NCBI GenBank assembly: GCA_002280485.1
Contig: NCED01000024.1
Location: 1-52,383 of the forward strand
Length of the DNA: 52,383 nt
Direction: 5' to 3'
Source: Caulobacterales bacterium 32-69-10
GTDB lineage: Bacteria; Pseudomonadota; Alphaproteobacteria; Caulobacterales; Caulobacteraceae
Positions 31,691 to 40,444 of the stretch are shown piece by piece (within the stretch, counting starts at the first letter, position 1; each line of letters opens with the position of its first letter). Both the position numbers and the translations under genes were made by a program. The notes under the pieces are model-generated. The model was not told the DNA's origin and made no database searches. It saw only the letters and a list, made by a program, of their open reading frames with translations.

Positions 31691-33193
31691 ATGACCGCCA
31701 CCGAACGCGCCCCCTTCCTCATCCCTGGCCGCACCGGCGACTGGGAAGTCGTCCTCGGCCTCGAGGTCCACGCCCAGGTGGCGTCCAAGTCGAAGCTGTT
31801 TTCGGCCTCGGCCGTCGGCTTCGGCGCGGGCCCGAACGAGCAGGTCAGCCTGGTCGACGCGGCCTTTCCGGGCATGCTGCCGGTGATCAACCGCTACTGC
31901 GTCGAGCAGGCGGTGAGGACGGGCCTGGGACTGAAGGCGCAGATCAATCTGCGTTCGATCTTCGACCGCAAGAACTACTTCTACCCAGACCTGCCCCCCG
32001 GCTATCAGATCAGCCAGTTCAAGGACCCCATCGTCGGCGAGGGGGTGCTGGAGGTCGAGCGCGACGACGGCTCGACCTTCCTGGTCGGCATCGAACGCCT
32101 GCACCTGGAGATGGACGCCGGCAAGTCGATCCACGACCTCGACCCGCACGCCACCTACGTCGACCTCAACCGGGCCGGCACGGCGCTGATGGAGATTGTC
32201 TCGCGCCCCCACATGCGCAGCCCGGAAGACGCGGCGGCCTATGTGAAGACCCTGCGCATGCTGGTCCGCTACCTCGGCACCTGCGACGGCGACATGGAGA
32301 AGGGCAACCTGCGCGCCGATGTGAACGTGTCGGTCTGCCGCCCAGGCCAGTACGAAAAATTCGCCGCGACGGGCGACTTCAGCCATCTCGGCACCCGCTG
32401 CGAGATCAAGAACGTCAATTCGATGCGCTTCATCCAGCAGGCCATCGTCTACGAGGCCCGCCGCCAGGTGGAGATCCTCGAGGACGGCGGCAAGATCGAC
32501 CAGGAGACCCGGCTGTTCGACAGCGTGAAGGGCGAGACCCGTTCGATGCGTTCGAAGGAAGAGGCGCACGACTACCGCTACTTCCCCGACCCGGACCTCT
32601 TGCCCCTGGAGCTCGACCCGGCGTGGGTGAAGCAGATCCAGGACAGCCTGCCCGAGCTTCCCGACGACAAGCGCGCCCGGCTGCAGTCGCAGTACGGCCT
32701 GTCGGCCTATGACGCCCGCGTGCTGGTGATCGAGGCCGGCCGCGCCGACTTCTTCGAAAAGGCCGCCAAGGGCCGCGACGCCAAGCTGGTCGCCAACTGG
32801 ACCACCAACGGCCTGCTGTCGCGCCTGGCCGAGGACGGGCGCGAGATAGAGGACAGCCCGATCCCGGCCTCAGACATCGCGGGCCTGGTCGAGCTGATCG
32901 AGAACGGCACCATCTCGTCGAAGATCGCGAAGGAGGTGTTCGACCACATGTGGGCGGGGGAGGGGACCCCCGCGGCCATCGTGGAGAAGCGCGGCCTGGT
33001 TCAGGTCACCGACACCGGCGCCATCGAGGCGGCCATCGACAAGATCATGGCCGCCAACCCGGACAAGGTCGCCGCCGCCAAGGACAAGCCCCAGGCCATC
33101 GGCTGGTTCGTCGGCCAGGTGATGCGCGACACCGGCGGCAAGGCCAACCCAGCCGCAGTCAACGAACTGCTGAAAGCCAAGCTGGGGGGCTAA
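31691..33193 (+). CDS. gatB: Asp-tRNA(Asn)/Glu-tRNA(Gln) amidotransferase subunit B
   Basis: A 500-residue GatB that, in the GatCAB complex, phosphorylates and amidates misacylated Glu-tRNA(Gln) or Asp-tRNA(Asn). The N-terminal cradle has [13 protein letters not shown], the kinase-site region [17 protein letters not shown] and the [12 protein letters not shown] segment; the C-terminal helical YqeY-like domain ends in [12 protein letters not shown]. Length and motifs are fully normal. gatA and gatC are not in the window. It is the only clear core housekeeping gene here and shows this is chromosomal DNA. Confidence 0.97.
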   Translation: MTATERAPFLIPGRTGDWEVVLGLEVHAQVASKSKLFSASAVGFGAGPNEQVSLVDAAFPGMLPVINRYCVEQAVRTGLGLKAQINLRSIFDRKNYFYPDLPPGYQISQFKDPIVGEGVLEVERDDGSTFLVGIERLHLEMDAGKSIHDLDPHATYVDLNRAGTALMEIVSRPHMRSPEDAAAYVKTLRMLVRYLGTCDGDMEKGNLRADVNVSVCRPGQYEKFAATGDFSHLGTRCEIKNVNSMRFIQQAIVYEARRQVEILEDGGKIDQETRLFDSVKGETRSMRSKEEAHDYRYFPDPDLLPLELDPAWVKQIQDSLPELPDDKRARLQSQYGLSAYDARVLVIEAGRADFFEKAAKGRDAKLVANWTTNGLLSRLAEDGREIEDSPIPASDIAGLVELIENGTISSKIAKEVFDHMWAGEGTPAAIVEKRGLVQVTDTGAIEAAIDKIMAANPDKVAAAKDKPQAIGWFVGQVMRDTGGKANPAAVNELLKAKLGG

Positions 33194-33239
33194 CGACGGC
33201 TCTTCCCCCCCAGCCCGACGAGGCAGGGGGAGCTGTCCC

Positions 33240-33704
33240 TCAATACCCGCCCGGGATCGAGTCCAGGACCATCCCGGTCGAACGCTGCATCAGGTAGATG
33301 TCGGGCCCGACGCCGACCCAGTCGTAGCCCGGGGGGGCTGGACGCAGCCGGAAGCGGCCGGGGTCGCGCAAGACGTCGCCACGATACATGGGCGGCAGGC
33401 GCTGGCCCCGGCGCCAGGACTGGGCGCCGCGCCCGTCGCCGGGCCCGGCGTAATAGGGCGGCGGCGCATTGCGCGGGTCGTCCCGACGGCGCCCATCGGG
33501 ACGCGGGTCATAACGGGGCCCGCGCTCGGCCCGGCCATTGCCGCGTCCTTCACCTCGGCCACGGCGGTCGTAACCGCCGCCGCGGTCATAACGGCCGCCA
33601 CGGTCGTACTGGCGCTCGGCCCGGCGGTCGTCGTCGCGCCCGCGGCCGCGGCCCTGGGCGTCGGCTGAGCCGACCGAGGTCATCACCATGGCGGCCGCCG
33701 CCAC
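33240..33704 (-). pseudogene. RcnB-like secreted protein, start region lost
   Basis: The frame encodes a signal-peptide core (SIAILVAAAAMVMTSVGSADA), a basic Arg/Gly/Asp/Tyr-rich linker and a C-terminal RcnB-type domain (RGDVLRDPGRFRLRPAPPGYDWVGVGPDIYLMQRSTGMVLDSI). No good start exists: upstream the frame merges with the 3' end of the preceding RcnB-like gene, in another frame. Possible starts are GTG 33704 or ATG 33689, which would give signal peptides lacking a charged N-region. The simplest reading is a deletion that removed the stop of the first gene, the spacer, and the start of this one. RcnB-family proteins are periplasmic; the founding member affects nickel/cobalt handling, but most homologues have no known role. 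Confidence 0.6.
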
Positions 33705-34497
33705 GAGGATCGCGATAGACGCCTGGGGCCACTTCGACGATCTGGCCGGAATAGATGTCGACCAGCAGAGCATCGTCGCCGACCCGGATCCACTCGTAGC
33801 CGTAGGGCGGCGCGCCGAAGCCGAAGTCGGCGTAGTTGCCGATGAAATAATCCTGCATCAGGAACGCCGCAGGCAAGATCTGGCGTGGCTGCCAGTTGAA
33901 GGCGCCGCGGAAGCCGCCGGGCCAGCGATAGGGCTGAGCGCGGAAGCGGTCGAAGTTGCGGCCTCCGTAGTTGTAGAAGCCGCCCCGGCCGAAATTGCGA
34001 TTGTCGTTAAAGCGCTGGCCGCCATTGAAGCGCTGGTTGCCATTAAACCGTTGGCCGCCGTCGAAGCCCTGGCCCCCATTGAAGCGCTGACCGCTGTTGA
34101 AGCCTTGGCCGCGGTTGTCGAAGCGGCGGTTGTCCACGCCCCGATTGTCGAAGCGGCGATCGCCCTGGACGCGGTTCTGGGCCCGGCCGTCGCCCTGCCG
34201 GCCGTCGAAGCGCCGATCGGCCTGGAAGCCCTGGCCGCGCGCGCCGCGGTCGGAACGCTGCACCCTGGCCGGCGCGGCGGGGGCGGCGGGCGCCGCCTGC
34301 ATGTTCGGATCGCCTCGGCCACGAAACGCGCCGCGCTCGCCGCCGCCTTGCGGCCCGCCTTGAGACCGGCCTTGGTACTGGCCGCCTCCTTGGCCGCCTC
34401 GGTCTCCTCGCCCGCCGCGATCTCCGCGCTCCTGGGCCGAGGCGAGAGCGGGGGCCATCAGGGCGATGGCGGCGACGGTGATTATGAGCCTTTTCAT
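33586..34497 (-). CDS. RcnB-like secreted protein with out-of-frame C-terminal extension
   Basis: A 303-codon frame. Residues 1-22 are a signal peptide (MKRLIITVAAIALMAPALASA). Residues about 23-200 are low-complexity Arg/Gly/Gln/Asn/Phe repeats, including several units of the type GQRFNGG. The RcnB-type domain follows (ILPAAFLMQDYFIGNYADFGF ... VGDDALLVDIYSGQIVEVAPGVY). Homologues end a few residues after this motif (compare NGVFY at the end of the neighbouring gene). Here the frame runs on from 33714 for over 40 residues of Arg/Pro-rich sequence that is the next RcnB-like gene read in the wrong frame. This marks a deletion junction near 33700-33717 that joined the two genes. Confidence 0.7.
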   Translation of the reverse strand: MKRLIITVAAIALMAPALASAQERGDRGGRGDRGGQGGGQYQGRSQGGPQGGGERGAFRGRGDPNMQAAPAAPAAPARVQRSDRGARGQGFQADRRFDGRQGDGRAQNRVQGDRRFDNRGVDNRRFDNRGQGFNSGQRFNGGQGFDGGQRFNGNQRFNGGQRFNDNRNFGRGGFYNYGGRNFDRFRAQPYRWPGGFRGAFNWQPRQILPAAFLMQDYFIGNYADFGFGAPPYGYEWIRVGDDALLVDIYSGQIVEVAPGVYRDPRGGGRHGDDLGRLSRRPGPRPRARRRPPGRAPVRPWRPL

Positions 34498-34590
34498 GTC
34501 AGTTCTCCTCCTGGCGTCGGAGAACCCGGGACGCAGGGACCGGATGGATGGCCGCCCCGGCCATACTCGCCGGGGCGGCCCTTCGATGAG

Positions 34591-35106
34591 CTAGTAGAAG
34601 ACGCCGTTGATCACTTCGGCGATCAGGCCGCCGGCGATGGCCGCCAGGACCACGTCGTTGCCGACGCGAACGTAGCGGTAGCCGCGGGGCGGCGGACGCA
34701 GGCGATAGGCCGACCAGTTGTTGATGTAGTACGGCGGGGCGAAGTAGCCGCGGGGCAGGACCTGACCACGGCCCCAGTTGCGATAACCGTAGCCGCGGGG
34801 ATAGTTGTAGGCCGGCCCACGGAAGCGGTCATATTGGCGGCCGCCATAGGTGAAGCGGTTGTCGCGGCGGTCGAAACGGTTGGGGATGCCGTCGCGGTCA
34901 CGGTCGCCGGGCCTAAAGGCGCCAGGGCCATTCGGACGGTTCGGATTCCGGTCTCTGTTGTTGCGGATGCCGTCGCCGTCACGGTCGCGGTCATAGGCGT
35001 TGGGCACGCCGTCGCGGTCACGGTCGCCATAGGGGCGGGGCTGGGCGGAGGCCGCGCTGGCGCCCAGCAGAGACACGGCGACGGCGGCGATAATCAGACG
35101 TTTCAT
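34591..35106 (-). CDS. RcnB-like secreted protein with acidic Asp-repeat linker
   Basis: A 171-residue exported protein. Signal peptide 1-21 (MKRLIIAAVAVSLLGASAASA) is followed by thrombospondin-type-3-like Asp repeats (DRDRDGVPNAYDRDRDGDGI, and again DRDRDGIPNRFD) that probably bind calcium, and then the RcnB-type domain (GQVLPRGYFAPPYYINNWSAYRL ... YVRVGNDVVLAAIAGGLIAEVINGVFY). It ends exactly at the domain end, which makes it a useful template for judging the damaged pair downstream. Start ATG 35106 follows an AAGGAAAA site. The first residues are nearly identical to those of the neighbouring RcnB-like gene, which suggests duplication. Confidence 0.8.
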   Translation of the reverse strand: MKRLIIAAVAVSLLGASAASAQPRPYGDRDRDGVPNAYDRDRDGDGIRNNRDRNPNRPNGPGAFRPGDRDRDGIPNRFDRRDNRFTYGGRQYDRFRGPAYNYPRGYGYRNWGRGQVLPRGYFAPPYYINNWSAYRLRPPPRGYRYVRVGNDVVLAAIAGGLIAEVINGVFY

Positions 35107-35292
35107 ATTGTTTTCCTTCCGGATGGAGGAGGCGGAAACGCAGCCTCTGGGTACTGGGAAGTTCACGATGACCAGCATCGCGCCTCGCGCCTGAACTGGT
35201 TCTGAACACCGACGTCAGAAAGCGTTGCGGGGGCTTGCGGTTCCTCCGCTGGCGCGGGCATGGTCGACCGCCTTTGTGTCAGGAGCTTTTTC

Positions 35293-36021
35293 ATGGCCCA
35301 GCCCATCGCCCTCCATTACTGGCCGACTCCCAACGGCTGGAAGATCGCCATCGCCCTGGAGGAGATGGGCTTGCCCTACGAGATCACGCCCGTGAACATC
35401 GGCGCCGGCGACCAGTTCAAACCGGAATTCCTGGCTATCAGCCCCAACAACCGCATGCCGGCCATCGTCGACCCTGACGGCCCGGGCGGCCAGCCTATCT
35501 CGGTGTTCGAGTCCGGCGCCATCCTGCAATACCTCGGCCGCAAGACGCAGCTGTTCTATCCGTCCGACGAGCGCGGCCGGGTCGAGGTCGATGAATGGCT
35601 GATGTGGCAGATGGGCGGGCTGGGGCCCATGGGCGGCCAGGCCAACCACTTCCGCAACTACGCGCCCACCATGACCGCCGACAGCCGCCACCTGGCCTAT
35701 GGCGCGATCCGCTACACCGACGAGGCGGATCGCCTGTTCGGCGTCCTCGACAAGCGCCTGACGGGGCGCGACTACATCTGCGGCGCCTTCTCCATCGCCG
35801 ACATGGCCGCTTTCCCCTGGGCCTATCGCTATCCGATGCAGGGGATCGACGTCGCCGAATTCCCCAACCTCAAGGCCTGGATGGAGCGGATGCAGGCGCG
35901 GCCCGGCGTTGCGGCCGGTATGAAGGTCGGAGAGGATCTGCGCGGGTCCATGCTCAGTGATCGCAGCAAGGACGCTGACAAGGCCCGCCAGCTGCTGTTC
36001 GGCCAGCGAGCGCGTAAATAA
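35293..36021 (+). CDS. Glutathione S-transferase-like protein, YfcG/Ure2p type
   Basis: A 242-residue protein with a thioredoxin-fold N-domain (IALHYWPTPNGWKIAIALEEMGLPYE) and an all-helical C-domain. The motifs FLAISPNNRMPAIVDPDG, SVFESGAILQYL and LMWQMGGLGPMGGQANHF are those of the Nu-class/YfcG proteins, which reduce disulfides using glutathione rather than conjugating it. The catalytic TPNGWK segment is present. ATG 35293 was chosen for its AGGAG site at 35281. It is divergent from the RcnB-like gene. Confidence 0.88.
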   Translation: MAQPIALHYWPTPNGWKIAIALEEMGLPYEITPVNIGAGDQFKPEFLAISPNNRMPAIVDPDGPGGQPISVFESGAILQYLGRKTQLFYPSDERGRVEVDEWLMWQMGGLGPMGGQANHFRNYAPTMTADSRHLAYGAIRYTDEADRLFGVLDKRLTGRDYICGAFSIADMAAFPWAYRYPMQGIDVAEFPNLKAWMERMQARPGVAAGMKVGEDLRGSMLSDRSKDADKARQLLFGQRARK

Positions 36022-36228
36022 TAATTAAGTGGTATGAATGTGGGTTAAGTCTCGGATTTACGAGATGTGAATCGACATTGTGCTGCCAACACTCGGTTAA
36101 CCATAAAGAATATTTGTGGTGTTTGCGCGCTTAACTCTATTTTTAGGCACGGGGTACTTATCTATCACCATGAAACACGTCCGAGAGCGGGAGCGCCGAA
36201 TGCGCCGCCCCTCCGGATTTGAGGGGAC
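36022..36228. promoter_or_regulatory. A+T-rich intergenic region before the SEL1-like gene
   Basis: About 200 bases of markedly lower G+C than the rest, with several TTAA words. One pair (TTAA at 36131-36134, seven bases, TTTA at 36142-36145) approaches the CtrA consensus TTAA-N7-TTAA but with one mismatch. It is a likely promoter region for the gene at 36235. No protein-coding frame is visible. Confidence 0.4.
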
Positions 36229-36234
36229 TTGGTG

Positions 36235-36513
36235 ATGCAGATGGCGTTCGACCACGGCGTAATGGACGGCGGGATCCCGCTTCCGGAGCATGACTCTTCG
36301 GGCGATGAGCTGCTGAAGATGGCGCTGCTCTATTCGACGGGCCAGGGCGGCGCGCCGCTCGATTACGTTTCGGCGCACATGCTGTTCAACCTGGCCGCCA
36401 TGCGCGGCTCGGAAGACGCCAAGCGCTACCGCCGCGAACTGTCGGCCGAGATGGATCGCGACTCGGTCGCCGAAGCCCAGCGCGCCGCCCGCGAGTGGCT
36501 GCAACGCGCGTAG
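36235..36513 (+). CDS. Small SEL1-like repeat protein
   Basis: A 92-residue protein without signal peptide. The middle (DELLKMALLYSTGQGGAPLDYVSAHMLFNLAAMRGSEDAKRYRREL) is a single SEL1/TPR-like repeat, which in this order occurs in short proteins thought to mediate protein contacts. ATG 36235 follows GAGGGG at eight bases; a TTG six bases earlier is less likely. The function is unknown. A large dispersed repeat follows directly after the stop. Confidence 0.75.
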   Translation: MQMAFDHGVMDGGIPLPEHDSSGDELLKMALLYSTGQGGAPLDYVSAHMLFNLAAMRGSEDAKRYRRELSAEMDRDSVAEAQRAAREWLQRA

Positions 36514-36519
36514 AAGGTT

Positions 36520-36668
36520 CCTTCTCCCCTTCAAGGGGAGAAGGTGGCCCGGAGGGCCGGATGAGGGGTCGTGCAGGGCTTAGCGCCCAGCTTCACGCTC
36601 GCGCCTCATCCCGACAGGCCCCCTCATCCGGCCGCTACGCGTCCACCTTCTCCCCGAGGGGAGAAGGA
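36520..36668. repeat. Large intergenic palindrome, CCTTCTCC/GGCCGGATGAGGGG type
   Basis: A 149-base element with an internal hairpin at each end (CCTTCTCCCC/GGGGAGAAGG at 36520-36544, and again at the right end) and long complementary arms: GGCCGGATGAGGGG on the left and CCCCTCATCCGGCC on the right. The same layout recurs at 49798-49941. It occupies most of the spacer between the SEL1-like and EF-hand genes. Confidence 0.85.
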
Positions 36669-36732
36669 AATTCGCCTCCCGCCAAGCCTGGCACGGCCCT
36701 TGCCCCTGATCGGGAGCGAGGAGAGCCTGCCG

Positions 36733-37746
36733 ATGTCGATTTCACCCGTCCAAACCGCCCCCTACGACTCCTTGCGAGAGCGCGCTCTGGCGGCGACCGC
36801 CGGTTTGTCTCGCCAGTCCGGCCCGCTCGCCTCGCCGAGGGAGATCCGGCCGATCTCCATGTCCGGCCTCAGCGTCTTCGACGCCGTGCAGGCCCGCGCC
36901 CTGGGCAAGATGGACGTGGACGGCGATGGCGGCCTGACGGCGGCCGAGCTGTCGGCGGGCGTTCCCGGGGGCAAGGCGCCCGGCGCCGTCGACCCGGCCT
37001 ATTTTGCCGCCATGGACAAGGATGCCGACGGCAAGCTGCAGCTGGGCGAGCTGCAGGCCGCCTCCATGTTCGGCATGAACACCCTCGACGCCTTGCTGGC
37101 GGCGCAGGAGGGCTCGGCCTCCACCGAGCCGCCCGCCCGCTTCGAGGCCTCCAACATCGGCGCCTGGCTGGTCCGCGAAGGCGACGGCGATGGCGACGGC
37201 GTGCTCAGCGCCGAGGAGTTCGCGGCCATTGGACCGGCCGGCGATTATGCCGCGCCGCGCGAAGGGGTCGAGTTTCCCGGCTCCGACATCCTCTCCAAGG
37301 CCGGCCGCGCCTTTGCCGAGGCCGACGCCGACAAGGACGGCAAGCTGACCGGCGAGGAGCTGGCCCACGTCATGGAAACCGGGCCGCACCGCATCTACTT
37401 CGGCGACGCCTCCAACCTGGCCCCGACCCTGATGGGCGTGGCCGACGCCAACGGCGACGCGGCGATTTCGATGGATGAGGCCCGCGCAACGGCCCCCGGG
37501 GTCGACGGCCTGGACGAGGCGTTCGTGCAGGGAGACGCGGACGGCGACGGCAAGCTGAGCGCCGCCGAGGTGAAGGCGATGATCGACGCCAAGCCGACCC
37601 TCTATTCCAGCGGCCTGATCAAGATCGGCGAGGAGAGCGCCGCCGGCGACATCGCCCTGCGCCGCCTGCTGCTCGCCTCCCTCGACCGCGTGAGCGAGGC
37701 TTTCAGGTCACGGTTTGAGCGGCCCGGAACCGAAACCACCGCCTGA
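36733..37746 (+). CDS. Protein with six EF-hand calcium-binding loops
   Basis: A 337-residue protein with six 12-residue EF-hand loops starting at residues 61, 95, 151, 198, 238 and 268 (DVDGDGGLTAAE, DKDADGKLQLGE, DGDGDGVLSAEE, DADKDGKLTGEE, DANGDAAISMDE, DADGDGKLSAAE). The fifth has Ala in place of the invariant Gly at loop position 6 and may bind weakly. There is no signal peptide, so it is either a cytosolic calcium sensor or exported by a non-classical route. The start ATG follows GAGGAG. No partner gene is obvious. Confidence 0.85.
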   Translation: MSISPVQTAPYDSLRERALAATAGLSRQSGPLASPREIRPISMSGLSVFDAVQARALGKMDVDGDGGLTAAELSAGVPGGKAPGAVDPAYFAAMDKDADGKLQLGELQAASMFGMNTLDALLAAQEGSASTEPPARFEASNIGAWLVREGDGDGDGVLSAEEFAAIGPAGDYAAPREGVEFPGSDILSKAGRAFAEADADKDGKLTGEELAHVMETGPHRIYFGDASNLAPTLMGVADANGDAAISMDEARATAPGVDGLDEAFVQGDADGDGKLSAAEVKAMIDAKPTLYSSGLIKIGEESAAGDIALRRLLLASLDRVSEAFRSRFERPGTETTA

Positions 37747-37805
37747 CCGTCGGCTCTGGACTTCCCGCGGCGTCCTTGATCTGAGAAGGCGCGAAGGGGA
37801 GCCGC

Positions 37806-39245
37806 ATGCAGGACTTGGAATCGAACAGCCGACTGCGGTGGCTCGCCTTCGCCACCCTGTGCATGGGCGACATGATGATCGTGCTCGACACGACCATCGT
37901 GAACGTGGCCCTGCCGTCGATCCGCACCAGCCTGGCCTTCTCGGAGACCTCGCTGGTCTGGGTGGTCAACGCGTACCTCCTGACCTTCGGCGGCTTCCTG
38001 CTGCTGGGCGGGCGCCTGGCCGACCTCTACGGCCAGCGGCGGCTGTTCCTCATCGGTCTTTTCGCCTTCGTCGTGGCTTCGCTGGCCTGCGGCGTAGCCG
38101 GATCGCAGACCCTGCTGGTGATCGCCCGGGCGGCGCAGGGGATCGGCGGGGCGGTGGTCTCGGCCGTGGCCCTGTCGCTGATCATGAGCCTGTTCCCCGA
38201 AGGGCCGGAGCGGGTCCGGGCCATGGGCTATTTCGGCTTTGTGGCGGCCGGCGGCGGCAGCGTCGGCGTGCTGCTGGGCGGACTGATCGTCAATGTGCTC
38301 GACTGGCGCTGGATCTTCTTCGTGAACATCCCCATCGGCGTGGCGGTGGCCTATGCGGCCATGCGCCTGCTGCCGAACGACAAGGGGCAGGGGAGCGGCG
38401 CGCGCCTCGACGTGACCGGCGCGGTGACCGTCACCGCCGCCTTGATGCTGGCGGTCTACGCCATCGTCAACGGCGAGCAGGCCGGCTGGACCTCGCCCCA
38501 GACCCTGGGGCTGATCGGCGTGGCCTTCGCGCTGCTGGCCGTGTTCATCGCGGTCGAAGCGAGGGTCAGGGAGCCGCTGGTGCCGCTGGACCTCTTCCGC
38601 CTGCGCAACGTCTCGACCGCCAATATCGTGGCGGTGCTGTGGGCGGCGGCGATGTTCGCCTGGTTCTTCCTGTCGGCGCTCTATCTGCAGTTGGTGTTGG
38701 GCTACAGCCCGATGCAGGTCGGCCTGGCCTTCCTGCCCGCGAACCTGATCATGGGGGCGTTCTCCTACAGCCTGTCGGCCAAGATCGTGAACCGCTTCGG
38801 CATCCGCACCCCGCTGGCCGGGGGCCTTGCCATCGCCGCCGCGGGCCTGGCCCTCTTCGCACTCGCGCCCGTCAACGGGACCTTCATCCTCCACGTCCTG
38901 CCGCCGATGCTGCTGCTCGGCGTGGGCGGCGGCATCGCCTTCAACCCGATGATGCTGGCGGCGATGAACGACGTGGAGCCGGACCAGTCGGGCCTGGCGT
39001 CCGGGGTGGTCAACACCGCCTTCATGATGGGCGGGGCGCTGGGCCTTGCCATCCTGGCCAGCCTCGCCGCCTCGGCGACCCTGGGATTCAGCGCCGCGGG
39101 CGCCGATGCGCGGGCCGCCCTGAACGGCGGCTATCACCTCGCCTTCCTGATCGGCGCCCTGTGCGCCCTGGCCGCCGCCGCCATCTCGGCGGTCTTCCTG
39201 CGGCCCAGGCCCATGGCGCAGGGGGCGCTGGCGTCGGCGCATTGA
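37806..39245 (+). CDS. DHA2-family (EmrB/QacA) drug efflux transporter
   Basis: A 479-residue inner-membrane MFS protein with 14 predicted membrane segments. Motif D1 in helix 1 (DMMIVLDTTIVNVALPSI), motif A (LGGRLADLYGQRR) and motif C-like glycine-rich sequence (GFVAAGGGSVGVLLGGLI) are clear. It should export drugs or toxic lipophilic compounds with proton antiport. It has no adjacent HlyD-like EmrA gene, so it is probably a stand-alone pump. A good ribosome site (AAGGGGAG) precedes ATG 37806. The converging LysR gene ends seven bases downstream. Confidence 0.9.
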   Translation: MQDLESNSRLRWLAFATLCMGDMMIVLDTTIVNVALPSIRTSLAFSETSLVWVVNAYLLTFGGFLLLGGRLADLYGQRRLFLIGLFAFVVASLACGVAGSQTLLVIARAAQGIGGAVVSAVALSLIMSLFPEGPERVRAMGYFGFVAAGGGSVGVLLGGLIVNVLDWRWIFFVNIPIGVAVAYAAMRLLPNDKGQGSGARLDVTGAVTVTAALMLAVYAIVNGEQAGWTSPQTLGLIGVAFALLAVFIAVEARVREPLVPLDLFRLRNVSTANIVAVLWAAAMFAWFFLSALYLQLVLGYSPMQVGLAFLPANLIMGAFSYSLSAKIVNRFGIRTPLAGGLAIAAAGLALFALAPVNGTFILHVLPPMLLLGVGGGIAFNPMMLAAMNDVEPDQSGLASGVVNTAFMMGGALGLAILASLAASATLGFSAAGADARAALNGGYHLAFLIGALCALAAAAISAVFLRPRPMAQGALASAH

Positions 39246-39251
39246 ACTGAA

Positions 39252-40229
39252 TCAGGTGTCGGAGCCCGTTGGGATACTGAATGTTGATTGGTGCAGTCCG
39301 ATCACGCCCGGCAGCGGACCTTGCCTCATGGCCTCGACGAGGTGGTCGAGAAACGCCCGTAGGGCGCGCGATTGCCCTCGCTTCGGGGCGTAAACTGCGC
39401 TGACGTCCCGCGACGGAACCTCCCACTCCGGCAACAGGCGCACGAGCGAGCCATCGGAGAACTCTTCGACGCCGATCGAATAGGGGGCTACCGCGACGCC
39501 TAGGCCAGCGCAGGCCGCGCTGATCACCATCTCCGGGTCGTTGCACCGGAAGCTCGGCTTCACGCGCACCTGCCTTGGTCCCTTCTTGCCGATGAGTTCG
39601 ATATGGGTCCGGGCGACGCCGACGCGCAGATCGACGATGCGGTGATTGATCAGATCGTCCGGAGTGAGCAGGGGCGGGGCCGAGCTGATGTAGGCCGGCG
39701 AAGCGCAAAGCAGGAAGCGCTCGACCGCCAGCTTGCGTGCGACGAGGCTTTCGGACCCGATCTCCCCGATCCGGATCGCGAGGTCGGCCTCATCGGCGAG
39801 GATATCGACACGCTCACTTCCTAATTTGAGCTCGACCACGAGGTCAGGATTCTTAGCCGCGAATGCGAGCAGCAGCGGCGAGATGGTCCTGCGGCCGTAG
39901 GTGTGGGGAGCGGCCACCCGCAGCGTGCCGGTCAGCGGCGCGTCCGGCGCCATGATCGAGGCGAAGCCATCATCGAGCGCGCTGATCCCGCGCTGAGCAT
40001 GCGGAAGAAGCGCGCGGCCCTCCTCGGTTAGGGCGAAGCGGCCGCCCTGGCGATGGATCAGCTTGCACCCCAGCGCGCTCTCAAGCCGCTGCAGCCGCCG
40101 GGTCGCCGCCGCCTTCTCGATCCCAAGCGCCCGTGCGCTCTTGGCCAGCGATCCCAGCTCCGCTGCTTTCGCGAGCAACCGTAGGTCGGTCAGTTCGACG
40201 TGGCCGCGCGTTGTGGAGTTCGAAACCAT
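39252..40229 (-). CDS. LysR-family transcriptional regulator (CrgA/AaeR-like group)
   Basis: A 325-residue regulator. The winged helix (ELTDLRLLAKAAELGSLAKSARALG ... AATRRLQRLESALGCKLIHR) is at about 12-72, and the effector domain from about 100 has the GTLRVAAPHTYGRRTISPLL opening and the VSAACAGLGVAVAPYSIGVEEF strand of the CrgA-like LysR proteins. ATG 40229 was chosen as the last start before the helix. It is divergent from a TonB-dependent receptor over 215 bases, the standard layout for LysR control of the neighbouring gene. Confidence 0.88.
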   Translation of the reverse strand: MVSNSTTRGHVELTDLRLLAKAAELGSLAKSARALGIEKAAATRRLQRLESALGCKLIHRQGGRFALTEEGRALLPHAQRGISALDDGFASIMAPDAPLTGTLRVAAPHTYGRRTISPLLLAFAAKNPDLVVELKLGSERVDILADEADLAIRIGEIGSESLVARKLAVERFLLCASPAYISSAPPLLTPDDLINHRIVDLRVGVARTHIELIGKKGPRQVRVKPSFRCNDPEMVISAACAGLGVAVAPYSIGVEEFSDGSLVRLLPEWEVPSRDVSAVYAPKRGQSRALRAFLDHLVEAMRQGPLPGVIGLHQSTFSIPTGSDT

Positions 40230-40363
40230 CTGTTGCGGTCCGTGGTGGCTGTTGCGCGAGGCAAAGTCCTCTATTCCCCCTAGCAAGTTGATAGGCCAAC
40301 GGCGATCGCCTTGACGACGGGTCGTCAGGTATTGCGCAAGCCCAGTATCGCCCGCTGTTCCAG

Positions 40364-40376
40364 TGGCGTGACGCCA
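40364..40376. promoter_or_regulatory. Palindrome between LysR and the TonB-dependent receptor
   Basis: TGGCG-TGA-CGCCA (40364-40376) is a perfect 5-3-5 palindrome, and just outside it TGTTC and GAACA form a second, off-centre pair. It lies 69 bases before the receptor start, a plausible operator position for the divergent LysR protein. The assignment is inference only. Confidence 0.35.
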
Positions 40377-40444
40377 GAACACCCGTTCCTGGCGGCAAGG
40401 ACGTGCGCATCATTAAGAAAATAAGACATAAGGAAGACAGATCG

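Noticed and set aside
33194..33239. Possible terminator after gatB
   Set aside because: The C-rich and G-rich arms pair only with a bulge and no T run follows.
33688..35205. 505-codon plus-strand frame opposite the RcnB-like genes
   Set aside because: Repetitive Ala/Val/Glu translation that mirrors the low-complexity linkers; no start context or domain.
37602..39242. 546-codon minus-strand frame opposite the DHA2 transporter
   Set aside because: Gln/Gly/His/Arg-rich shadow; the plus strand has 14 membrane segments and MFS motifs.
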